From Akkermansia muciniphila (GTDB lineage Bacteria > Verrucomicrobiota > Verrucomicrobiia > Chthoniobacterales > Chthoniobacteraceae): a stretch of DNA of 42,855 nt. Positions 34,014 through 41,668 of this stretch are shown piece after piece. Under the pieces are notes generated by a model. That model ran no database searches and was not told the origin of the DNA. It saw nothing but the letters and a program-made list of their open reading frames with translations. Both the position numbers and the translations under genes were made by a program. Positions within the stretch are counted from its first letter, which is position 1. Each line of letters begins with the position of its first letter. The stretch covers positions 1-42,855 of the forward strand of contig CAMCYN010000007.1 of assembly GCA_945883955.1 (NCBI GenBank), read 5' to 3'.

Positions 34014-36283
34014 CTTCCCTCTTCTTTTTCAGCAAGTACCGCAGCCGCCAACCCGCTCCCCTCCCCAAGTTCCGGACACGGCGAACTCAAATTTCCAGCC
34101 GCCGTCGCCTCTGGCTTTTGCGTGGAAGAGCCGGGCTCTGTGCTGCAGGCGGCCAGTTCGAGATGTTTCTCGAGTTCCTTGTAGTTCACCTTGCCCGTGC
34201 CCAGACGCGGAATTTCCGACACCACCTTCAAATCCCTCGGTACGGCGATATTCGGGAGGTTCCGCACGCGCAGCGCCGCACGGATATCCTCCAGCGACAC
34301 CTTCGCTTCATTGGTCACCGCAATCAGCCGTTCCCCGCGATCCCCGTCCGGACGCGACACCACGGCCACCTGGCACCGGGCTCCGTATTGAGGAAAGGCT
34401 CCCGAAAGAGCGTCTTCGACGGCAGTCAGGCTCACCATTTCCCCACTGATTTTCGCAAAACGTTTCAGGCGACCGAGAATGAAAATGTACCCCTCTTCGT
34501 CCACCCGCACGATGTCTCCCGTATCGTACCAGCCCTCCGCGAGGCCCGGACTGGCCGCTGACATGTCCGCCTTCAAATAGCCTTTCATCACATTGGGGCC
34601 GCGCACCAGAAGCCGACCGCCCTCGGCCACTCCGTCCACCGCTTCAAGGTGATATTCCATACCGGGCAACAACCGGCCAGCCGAGCCGGGTTTGCCTTCC
34701 ATCGGGGTATTCACACTGACGCAGGGACTACACTCCGTCGCCCCGTACCCTTCCAGCACGCGCACTCCGAAACGTTGCGCCCACACGGCGGCCGTGGCGT
34801 CCTGGAGTTTCTCGGCGGCGGCGAACATCGTCCGCAAGGACCGGAAATCATAAGGGTGGGCCCGACGGGCGTACCCTTTGAGGAAGGTGTTCGTCCCAAT
34901 CATGATCGTGCAATCGGCGTTATAAAACACCGTGGGCACCACACGGTAATGCAGCGGCGACGGATAGATGAAGGTGTACATACCCCGGAGCAGCGGCAGG
35001 AGCACACCCACAGACAACCCGTAACTGTGGAAGATCGGCATCGCGTTAAAGAGCCGGTCGACTTCCACAAGATCGTTCACCTCAATCATCTGGCGCACGT
35101 TTGCGAGAATATTGCCGTGAGTCAGCTCGACGCCCTTCGGGACCCCTTCGGAACCGCTGGTGAACAGGATCACCGCCGTCCGATCCCCTGCCCGGCTGTC
35201 CGCGTCAGCCGCTCCCAGAATACGCGCCCCTTTCCGCAGAACGGGGAACCGGCTCAAGCCCCGGGTTCCAGCCCGGAAATCTTCGATAAAGATCAGGTCC
35301 AACCCCATCGAGGTGAGTGCGGCCGGATCTATCTTGGCCTGCTTGAGGAAAACCCGGGAGGTGATGATCTGCCTGACCTTCGCCAACTGAATACAGGCGA
35401 CCATACTCGCAGGCCCCACCGAGTAGTTTAAAAGCGCGGCTTCTTTTTCCAGAAGCCACAAACCCAGCAACACCACCGGGGCCGCCTTGATGTTGGGCAA
35501 CAGCACACCCACCCGAGGGTTGTTCACCTCGAGCACTTCGCTCAACTGCTCGGCGGCCGCCTCGCCCCGCTCCAGCAACTGGCGGTAGGTCAGCGTACCC
35601 ACAACATCCTCCAGCACCACCTTCCCCGGCAGTCGCCGGGCCGTTTCGATGATCCCCTCGGTTAACGTCTGCGGCCCAAACGCCATTTCCGTATCAAACC
35701 GCTGGCGCACCATTTTGTCCCGCAGCCAGCTGGTAAAAAATGCCCGCGACCGGGCGGCGTTCATGTGCCCCACGGGAGGCGGCGTCATCAGATGACTAAA
35801 ATGCGCACTGACCACCGGGCGCAGCTGCTTGCGATTTGGGTTGGGCGACGCCGGGAGCCGTTCCGCACCGCGCAAATAACAGGTCACCACCTTGGCCTTC
35901 GTTCTGTGCAACAAAAAACCCGTGCCTTCAAACAGCCGGAGCAAGCTGCCGGTTCGCGAAAGCCGACCTTCGGGGAAGAGAATGAGCCGGCCGCCTTTGG
36001 AAAGAAACTCCGCCATGTGCTTCAGTCCGTATGGCGAATCGGTATCGATGGGAAACGTGAACCGGTTGATCATGATCAGCCGGTGTACCCAGGAGGTTTG
36101 GGCTGTGCGCCGGGAGACCACGGTTTTCCAGTCCCCCTCCGTGCAGCTCAGTAAAAAGAGCCAGTCCAGCCACGACACATGGTTGGGGAGCAACAGCACC
36201 GGACCCGGGGTTCGCAGAACCTCGGGGTTAAAGGCGCGAAACCCGAAAAGCCAGCCAAGAAGCGAACGAAGAAGAGATTTCAT
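34010..36283 (-). CDS. Acyltransferase-acyl-ACP/AMP ligase fusion (Aas-like)
   Basis: A 757-aa two-domain protein; the ATG at 36283 is preferred over a GTG at 36310. The N-terminal PlsC-type acyltransferase (about 5-210) has the HX4D motif NHVSWLD and the PEG motif FPEGRLSRTG. The C-terminal part (about 215-700) is an AMP-binding acyl-activating enzyme with P-loop ILFTSGSEGVPKG, YGATECSP, YDTGDIVRVDEEGY and the catalytic Lys region GTGKVNYKEL. This order matches Aas, which re-acylates lysophospholipids using fatty acids activated onto ACP. The last 45 residues are Ser/Pro/Ala-rich and not part of the family. A LysR gene lies 84 bp upstream on the same strand. The stop overlaps a VapC-like fragment. 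Confidence 0.85.
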   Translation of the reverse strand: MKSLLRSLLGWLFGFRAFNPEVLRTPGPVLLLPNHVSWLDWLFLLSCTEGDWKTVVSRRTAQTSWVHRLIMINRFTFPIDTDSPYGLKHMAEFLSKGGRLILFPEGRLSRTGSLLRLFEGTGFLLHRTKAKVVTCYLRGAERLPASPNPNRKQLRPVVSAHFSHLMTPPPVGHMNAARSRAFFTSWLRDKMVRQRFDTEMAFGPQTLTEGIIETARRLPGKVVLEDVVGTLTYRQLLERGEAAAEQLSEVLEVNNPRVGVLLPNIKAAPVVLLGLWLLEKEAALLNYSVGPASMVACIQLAKVRQIITSRVFLKQAKIDPAALTSMGLDLIFIEDFRAGTRGLSRFPVLRKGARILGAADADSRAGDRTAVILFTSGSEGVPKGVELTHGNILANVRQMIEVNDLVEVDRLFNAMPIFHSYGLSVGVLLPLLRGMYTFIYPSPLHYRVVPTVFYNADCTIMIGTNTFLKGYARRAHPYDFRSLRTMFAAAEKLQDATAAVWAQRFGVRVLEGYGATECSPCVSVNTPMEGKPGSAGRLLPGMEYHLEAVDGVAEGGRLLVRGPNVMKGYLKADMSAASPGLAEGWYDTGDIVRVDEEGYIFILGRLKRFAKISGEMVSLTAVEDALSGAFPQYGARCQVAVVSRPDGDRGERLIAVTNEAKVSLEDIRAALRVRNLPNIAVPRDLKVVSEIPRLGTGKVNYKELEKHLELAACSTEPGSSTQKPEATAAGNLSSPCPELGEGSGLAAAVLAEKEEGR

Positions 36284-36366
36284 AGAAAGAGGGGACGTTG
36301 GTTTCGCCACAATCTACCGCTCCGGACCGAATGGGGGTTAATCGATAAAACAGACCGAACTATTGT

Positions 36367-37290
36367 TTAAAGTGATGTCCGTCGACCTTTGGCCGGCTTG
36401 CTCGGCACCGGCCAACTGACCCCGTACGCCCGGGCCCGAGCCACACACTCGTTCACGACCTCCTGGTGCAGCGGGCTCAGAATTCCACGCCATAACACGA
36501 CCAGAACCAGCGGTTGAAATCCCTCCAACGGCAAGGCTCGTACGCCTGCGTGCAGTTTTCGCCCGGGAATATCTACGGTCACGCCGATCCCGAAGCCCCC
36601 GGCCACATAGGTTTCAATGAGATCGAGCGAATTGGCTTCGATACTCAGCGGCCAGGTCACTCCGCGTTTGGCGAGCCCCGCCTGAAACTGTCTGGTAATC
36701 GCCTCCCGCCCCGGCAACCCGATGAGCCCCTCGCCAATCCGGTCCCCACTCCACAACGCTTCCGCACTCGTCAGCGGACTCTTCTTTTCCACCAACAAAA
36801 CCAGCGGCAATTCCAGCAACCGTTCGTGCTGCATTCCAGGCCCCGGTTTTCCTTCCACCGTCGTAATGGCCAGATCGATCTCCGAACGTTCCAGCGCCCC
36901 GGTCACGTCGGATTGCATACCTCCGTACAAGGCCAGCTTCAGTCCCGGAAACCGCTCGCGCACCGCCCGCAGTAACTCGGGCAAATGATCCTTGAGCACA
37001 ATCGAGGACGCCGCCATTCGCACCAACTGCGAAGCTCCCCCGCTGACCGCATCCGCGACTTCGTTTAAGCGACTGAAGAACGGCTGGATAAACTCGTAAA
37101 GTTTCTCCCCCGGGGCCGTCAGCGCAAAAGGCCGCCTCTGGAACAGGGTCACTCCCAGATGATCCTCGAGTTGCAGGATTTGTCCGCTCACAGCGGGTTG
37201 CTGGATCCCGTACGGCATGTTCCGGACGGCCTCACTGATTCCGCCATGCCGTGCGACGTAATAGAATAATTCGAGATGGTGAACGTTCAT
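36367..37290 (-). CDS. LysR-family transcriptional regulator
   Basis: A 307-aa protein. Residues 1-60 form the winged helix-turn-helix (LELFYYVARHGGISEAVRNM, then QPAVSGQILQLEDHLGVTLF), slightly longer than usual between the helices. Residues 90-295 form the LysR substrate-binding fold (SEIDLAITTVEGKPGPGM and EANSLDLIETYVAGGFGIGV). The inducer is unknown. It lies upstream of the acyltransferase fusion with an 84-bp gap, so it may control or be co-transcribed with that gene. The neighbouring LacI gene is on the same strand, 168 bp away. Confidence 0.9.
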   Translation of the reverse strand: MNVHHLELFYYVARHGGISEAVRNMPYGIQQPAVSGQILQLEDHLGVTLFQRRPFALTAPGEKLYEFIQPFFSRLNEVADAVSGGASQLVRMAASSIVLKDHLPELLRAVRERFPGLKLALYGGMQSDVTGALERSEIDLAITTVEGKPGPGMQHERLLELPLVLLVEKKSPLTSAEALWSGDRIGEGLIGLPGREAITRQFQAGLAKRGVTWPLSIEANSLDLIETYVAGGFGIGVTVDIPGRKLHAGVRALPLEGFQPLVLVVLWRGILSPLHQEVVNECVARARAYGVSWPVPSKPAKGRRTSL

Positions 37291-37458
37291 GGCCGAGTGA
37301 CCGCAGGCTACACCAACATGCCATCACCACCAAAGGTCTCTCATTTCTGGAGCGTCTGCGCACTCTGACCTTACCTGGGACAGAAGTGTGCTGGGAATTG
37401 GGTAGGTCACACTTTGCCTCTGCGGGAGGCTATGTGTCTTGGATTCCCGAAGAGGGCT

Positions 37459-38520
37459 TCATGCAGGGGAGCGTACGCTCGCTCCGTCCACCCACTCGGG
37501 CGGGATCAGGATTTGGCGGGGCGAAGCCGGAATCCCAAATTCGTTATGGAGGAGTTGCGTGGCGAGGAGATCGACGGCCGCACTAGCGACCTGGTCGCGG
37601 CGATGATGAATGCCCGCAAACGCTGTCATTCGGTCCGTCCAATCGTGCATGACTAGACCAATATCGGCGGGCACTCGCAGGCCGAGTTGTTTCAGCCAGT
37701 CTGGCACAAGGGTATCAAAGGAGATTAAGGCGTCGGGACGATGCCTTTTCAGCCAGGCAGAGAAGATCCCGAAGTTCTGAATGATCTCATGTTGCGGCAT
37801 CAGAAGCGTCGGCACGCGCCGTTTGGGCGGCAGATCCTGATGGAAGAAGAACATGCCGCCGCTGTAGCCGTTCTGCGAACGAAGATCGATCCAGCGTGTA
37901 ACCGCGACCCCGATCCGTTGGTAGCCCTTCCTGGTGAGTTCCGCCGCGGCCATTTGGATGCCAAGGTTCAAGTTTGTGCCGCTGATGTGGAGAGCGGGCT
38001 CGCGCATGGCGAAACCGAATGAAACCGAGGCGAACTTTGTGTAATCCAATTCGCGGCACGTGAGTTCGCTACTCTGGGGCGAGACGATGACACCCTCAAT
38101 GCCTCGGGCGTGCAGGATTTTCTGAAGGCGGCTCGGAGTGAGGTTGTCGCGTCCCAGCCAGAACTCCTCGGCGTGATACCCGTGTTGCTCCGCTCGACGA
38201 CGGATGTCGTCTATCGACACAAATTGATAGGGCGATTTCCGCATCGAGTCGCTGGCGATATCTTCCCGGATAACCGCGATGACGGCGCGTTGTCGCGACT
38301 CTTTTCGCGCCCGAACGAGATGCATCATGCGGGCCAAATGCGGGTCCGGCTTGTAGTTGAGTGTTTTGGCCGCCGCAAGGACTCGGGCGCGGGTTTCGGG
38401 GGAGACATTGGGGGCGTTTCTCAATACGCGGGAAACGGTCATCGTCGAGACTCCTGCAGCGGCGGCAATGCTATCGAGGCTAGGGGCTTGTGATGTCGGC
38501 ATGACCTTGCTTGTTACCAT
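37459..38520 (-). CDS. LacI-family transcriptional regulator of the KDG locus
   Basis: About 353 aa, with start at the ATG at 38520; the ATG at 38502 is also possible and the track start at 38553 is unlikely. The N-terminal LacI helix-turn-helix is clear (SLDSIAAAAGVSTMTVSRVL) with the hinge helix region SPETRARVLAAAKTLNYKPD. The rest is a periplasmic-binding-protein-like effector domain (GIEGVIVSPQSS, then IGLVMHDW). Unlike most LacI proteins, residues after the hinge contain MMHLVRARKESRQRAVIAVI, an arrangement common in Opitutus-type Verrucomicrobia; that comparison is from memory. It is divergent from the eda-kdgK-MFS operon, with 80 bp between starts, and probably regulates it. Confidence 0.88.
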   Translation of the reverse strand: MVTSKVMPTSQAPSLDSIAAAAGVSTMTVSRVLRNAPNVSPETRARVLAAAKTLNYKPDPHLARMMHLVRARKESRQRAVIAVIREDIASDSMRKSPYQFVSIDDIRRRAEQHGYHAEEFWLGRDNLTPSRLQKILHARGIEGVIVSPQSSELTCRELDYTKFASVSFGFAMREPALHISGTNLNLGIQMAAAELTRKGYQRIGVAVTRWIDLRSQNGYSGGMFFFHQDLPPKRRVPTLLMPQHEIIQNFGIFSAWLKRHRPDALISFDTLVPDWLKQLGLRVPADIGLVMHDWTDRMTAFAGIHHRRDQVASAAVDLLATQLLHNEFGIPASPRQILIPPEWVDGASVRSPA

Positions 38521-38544
38521 ACCATGCTGGGCGCATTGCCGGGT

Positions 38545-38562
38545 TAAACTCAAGGGTGTTTA
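38545..38562. promoter_or_regulatory. Candidate operator between LacI gene and eda operon
   Basis: TAAAC and GTTTA form an inverted repeat around an 8-bp centre in the 80-bp divergent gap. It could be a binding site of the LacI-type regulator, but the arms are short and the centre is not CG. Confidence 0.25.
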
Positions 38563-38600
38563 CTCCAAAAAACAAGAAAGCCCCCCAGCTTCCATCCCCC

Positions 38601-39275
38601 ATGGCAACTTCCGAACGAACCTTCGCCGGTATTCAAGCCCGCCTCGAACGCACGCGCGTGATTGCGGTGCTCGTCATCGATGACCCCGCCGATGCTGTGC
38701 CCCTGGCCCATGCGCTGCTTGATGGTGGCGTTGATATCATTGAACTAACGCTCCGCACCGACGCCGCGATGGAATCTATTAGGCGTATCCACGCCGAGGT
38801 GCCGGACATTCTCCTCGGTGCAGGCACAGTCCTTACACCGCAACAAGTCGGCGAAGTAAAAGCAGCCGGGGCCGCATTCGCCGTAGCACCGGGAACGAAT
38901 CCCCGCGTGATCGCCGAAGCAAGACGCGTCGGGCTGCCATTCGCTCCGGGAATCTGCACGCCCACCGACATCGAATTCGCCATCGAAGCGGGCTGCCGCG
39001 TACTAAAGCTCTTTCCGAGCGAGCCCAGTGGTGGACTCCAATATCTGCGCAGTATCGCAGGGCCATTTGCGCATCTCGGCCTCCAGTTTATTCCGCTCGG
39101 AGGCGTAAGCGCATCCAATGCAGAAGCCTATTTGCGTGAGCCCCTGGTTTTGGCGCTTGGCGGCTCGTGGCTGGCTCCGCGCGAACTGATCCAGCGCAAG
39201 GACTGGAATGCTGTCACCGCCAATGCGCGCGAGTTGTCGCACATCGTGAAGCATGTACGTGGAGGTAATTTATGA
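38601..39275 (+). CDS. eda: 2-keto-3-deoxy-6-phosphogluconate aldolase
   Basis: A 224-aa class I aldolase, with start at the ATG at 38601 (MATSERTFAG) in a pyrimidine-rich leader; the track start at 38511 adds 30 non-family residues. Catalytic residues are visible: Glu48 in DIIELTLRT and the Schiff-base Lys136 in CRVLKLFPS. GAGTVLTPQQV and IPLGGVSASNAEAYL are also family motifs. It splits KDPG into pyruvate and glyceraldehyde 3-phosphate. The stop overlaps the KDG kinase start (ATGA), so aldolase and kinase are translated together. This pair turns 2-keto-3-deoxygluconate from uronic acids into central metabolites. Confidence 0.93.
   Translation: MATSERTFAGIQARLERTRVIAVLVIDDPADAVPLAHALLDGGVDIIELTLRTDAAMESIRRIHAEVPDILLGAGTVLTPQQVGEVKAAGAAFAVAPGTNPRVIAEARRVGLPFAPGICTPTDIEFAIEAGCRVLKLFPSEPSGGLQYLRSIAGPFAHLGLQFIPLGGVSASNAEAYLREPLVLALGGSWLAPRELIQRKDWNAVTANARELSHIVKHVRGGNL
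39261..39265 (+). promoter_or_regulatory. Shine-Dalgarno for kdgK
   Basis: GGAGG lies six bases before the kdgK ATG, inside the end of eda. It supports the start choice and translational coupling. Confidence 0.7.
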
Positions 39276-40321
39276 GCCGCTTTGTCACCTTTGGCGAAAT
39301 CATGGGTCGTTTGGCGCCCCCGGGCTTTAAACGTTTCCAACAAGCTATGCCCGGCACGCTGGACATCACGTTTGGGGGGGCCGAGGCATCCATCGCCGGC
39401 TCCATCGCTTTTCTTGGCGGCGACGCGGCATTTGTCACTGTACTCCCGGACCACGCTATAGGCGATGCCTGCGTGGCAAATCTACGTTCCATAGGACTGA
39501 ACACGAAGCACATACTACGCACAGACAAAGGCCGGCTCGGTATTTATTTCCTCGAAACTGGCGCGAACCAGCGTTCTGGCAATGTGATCTATGATCGGGA
39601 AGGTTCCTCGATCGCGATCACGCCGGCGACGGCCTACGACTGGAACTCTATCTTCGACGGCGCAGAATGGTTTGTCACCTCCGGCATCACACCCGCGATC
39701 TCGAGCAACGCGGCCGACGTGACAGCGACCGCATTACGTGAAGCCTCGCAGCGCGGTGTCAAGGTGGCCATCGACATGAACTACCGCAGCAAGCTCTGGC
39801 GCTGGGATCCGTCGTTGCCCCCGCGCGAGCTGGCGACGCGCACGATGCGTGAATTGTTGCCGTACGCAGACGTGTTCATCGGTGGGCGCGAAGACGCCGA
39901 AGCTGTGCTCGGTGCCAACGGCTCCGGGTCGCTCGAGGAAGTGGCGCGTCAAATCACGCGGCAGTTCCCTCGCATTTCTCGGGTCGCGATGACCCTGCGC
40001 GAGGGGGTATCCGCGACGCACAACAACCTTGGCGGCATGCTTTTTGACAAAGCCACCGATGAGATCTTCTACGCTCCGGAGAAAGGCCGGATGCACCAGA
40101 TCACCAATATCGTAGACCGGGTGGGTACTGGCGACGCATTTACGGCCGGCCTGCTGTATGCGCAGACGACTCCTGAACTCTTCGCGTCGCCCATCGCGAT
40201 CGCCTTCGCTACTGCCGCCGGTTGCCTCGCTCACTCCATCGAAGGTGATTTCAATTTCACTTCGCGCGAGGAAATCGAATCGCTCATGAACGGAAACTCT
40301 GCAGGTCGTGTGAAACGTTAA
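39272..40321 (+). CDS. kdgK: 2-keto-3-deoxygluconate kinase (PfkB family)
   Basis: A 349-aa PfkB-family sugar kinase. The N-terminal FGGAEASIAGSIAFLGGDAAF is the first PfkB signature, and the second contains the catalytic Asp in DRVGTGDAFTAGLLYA. Two further features, MSRFVTFGEIMGRLAPP and the acidic IDMNYRSKLW, match KdgK rather than ribokinase or fructokinase. It phosphorylates KDG with ATP to give KDPG for the aldolase encoded just upstream. The start overlaps eda (ATGA) and has a GGAGG. The substrate call is supported by the neighbours; another keto-sugar is possible. Confidence 0.88.
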   Translation: MSRFVTFGEIMGRLAPPGFKRFQQAMPGTLDITFGGAEASIAGSIAFLGGDAAFVTVLPDHAIGDACVANLRSIGLNTKHILRTDKGRLGIYFLETGANQRSGNVIYDREGSSIAITPATAYDWNSIFDGAEWFVTSGITPAISSNAADVTATALREASQRGVKVAIDMNYRSKLWRWDPSLPPRELATRTMRELLPYADVFIGGREDAEAVLGANGSGSLEEVARQITRQFPRISRVAMTLREGVSATHNNLGGMLFDKATDEIFYAPEKGRMHQITNIVDRVGTGDAFTAGLLYAQTTPELFASPIAIAFATAAGCLAHSIEGDFNFTSREEIESLMNGNSAGRVKR

Positions 40322-40335
40322 AAACTCTCCCCAAT

Positions 40336-41643
40336 ATGAATCCCCCCCAAGCAACTCATTGGCTGGCAAAATCGGCGAATGGTCGGCTGCGCTGGCTCCT
40401 TATCGGCTGGATGCTCATGGTCAGCGCTGTCGCGTATCTGGACCGCGTGAACGTTTCCATCGCAGGGCAGGCGCTTCAAAAAGATCACGGACTCACGGAT
40501 GTCCAACTCGGCTGGGTGTTTAGTGCGTTTCTGATTGGGTACGCCCTGTTTCAAGTGCCGGGGGGCTGGTTGGCGGACCGCTTCGGGCCGCGGCGGGTGA
40601 TTTCGCTGGGCGTGGTTTGGTGGGGCCTCTTCACCACGCTCACGGCGCTGGTACCTCCCGGCCTGACCGGATCCGTAGCGTGCCTGATCGGCACTCGTTT
40701 TCTCCTCGGTCTGGGTGAGGCTGTGCTCTTTCCCTCGTCGAACAAGCTCGTATCGGCCTGGATTCCGTCATCGGAACGCGGACTGGCAAACGGCCTGATC
40801 TTTGCCGGGGTGGGCGTGGGTGCCGGTGTCACGCCGCCGCTCATCGTCTATATCCTGTCGCGTTGGGGCTGGCACGTGTCGTTCTATGTGAGTGCGCTGC
40901 TTGGCCTTGCGGTTGGGGTGGTGTGGTTTTTTCTGGTCAGGGACACCCCGCGTGCCCACCCGCTCGTGAGCGCGGCTGAGGTCGAGAAAATCGAAGCCGG
41001 GATGCCGGTGGCAAACAAGGCACAGGATCGCCCTCTGCCATGGAGTGCGATCCTCAGTAGCCGGAATGTGTGGGCCGTCACGGCCAGCTATTTCTCCTAT
41101 TGTTACGTCACCTACATCTTCTTCACGTGGTTTTTCATTTACCTGAGTCGGGTCCGCGGACTCGATCTAAAGTCCAGCGCTGTTTACTCGATGCTGCCGT
41201 TCCTCGCCATGGTGTGTGGCGCTCCCTTGGGCGGTTGGGTGGCGGACAGGCTCACGCGGAATTACAGCAAGCGTGCGGGGCGTTGCGGGGTGGCGGTCTT
41301 CGGACTCATGCTCGCCGCTGTGTTTCTCGCCCTCGCAACACAGGTGGAAAGTGCGCGGGTGGCGAGCCTCGTATTGGCCGGTGGGGCGGGGGCGATTTAT
41401 CTGGCCCAAAGCTCCTTTTGGTCCGTGACAGCAGACATTGCCGGCAAGTCTGCAGGCACGGTGTCCGGCCTGATGAACATGGGCGGGCAGGTCGGCGGCG
41501 CCGTCACGGCCTCGCTCACTCCGTGGATTGCGGAGCGCTTTGGCTGGACCACCTCATTTCTAGTCGCCGCCGGTGCCTGCCTCGCGGGCTCGCTAGCCTG
41601 GCTCCTCGTGAACCCCGAAAAGCCAATTTCGACCTCTCGCTAA
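40336..41643 (+). CDS. MFS transporter, hexuronate (ACS) type
   Basis: A 435-aa protein with about twelve transmembrane helices. MFS motif A is visible between helices 2 and 3 (GGWLADRFGPRR), and the related loop in the second half reads GGWVADRLTRNYS. The helix 1 sequence AYLDRVNVSIAGQAL matches the anion:cation symporter family, which includes ExuT and galactonate or glucarate transporters. It lies 14 bp after kdgK and therefore probably brings in the hexuronate, aldonate or unsaturated uronate whose breakdown gives KDG. The exact substrate is open. No Shine-Dalgarno sequence. Confidence 0.88.
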   Translation: MNPPQATHWLAKSANGRLRWLLIGWMLMVSAVAYLDRVNVSIAGQALQKDHGLTDVQLGWVFSAFLIGYALFQVPGGWLADRFGPRRVISLGVVWWGLFTTLTALVPPGLTGSVACLIGTRFLLGLGEAVLFPSSNKLVSAWIPSSERGLANGLIFAGVGVGAGVTPPLIVYILSRWGWHVSFYVSALLGLAVGVVWFFLVRDTPRAHPLVSAAEVEKIEAGMPVANKAQDRPLPWSAILSSRNVWAVTASYFSYCYVTYIFFTWFFIYLSRVRGLDLKSSAVYSMLPFLAMVCGAPLGGWVADRLTRNYSKRAGRCGVAVFGLMLAAVFLALATQVESARVASLVLAGGAGAIYLAQSSFWSVTADIAGKSAGTVSGLMNMGGQVGGAVTASLTPWIAERFGWTTSFLVAAGACLAGSLAWLLVNPEKPISTSR

Positions 41644-41668
41644 GTCCTCAAAGTAACCATCTCCCCCC

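Noticed and set aside
34010-34090. SPCPELGEG-type peptide at the end of the acyltransferase as a sign of an inserted repeat
   Set aside because: Only one copy was seen in the window, so a dispersed repeat cannot be supported.
37300-37500. Plus-strand stretch reading GRSHFASAGGYVSWIPEEG, faintly like the end of a PVC prepilin (H-X9-DG) protein
   Set aside because: The match is short, the HxxG and ADG residues are not properly placed, and the frame overlaps the LacI gene end.
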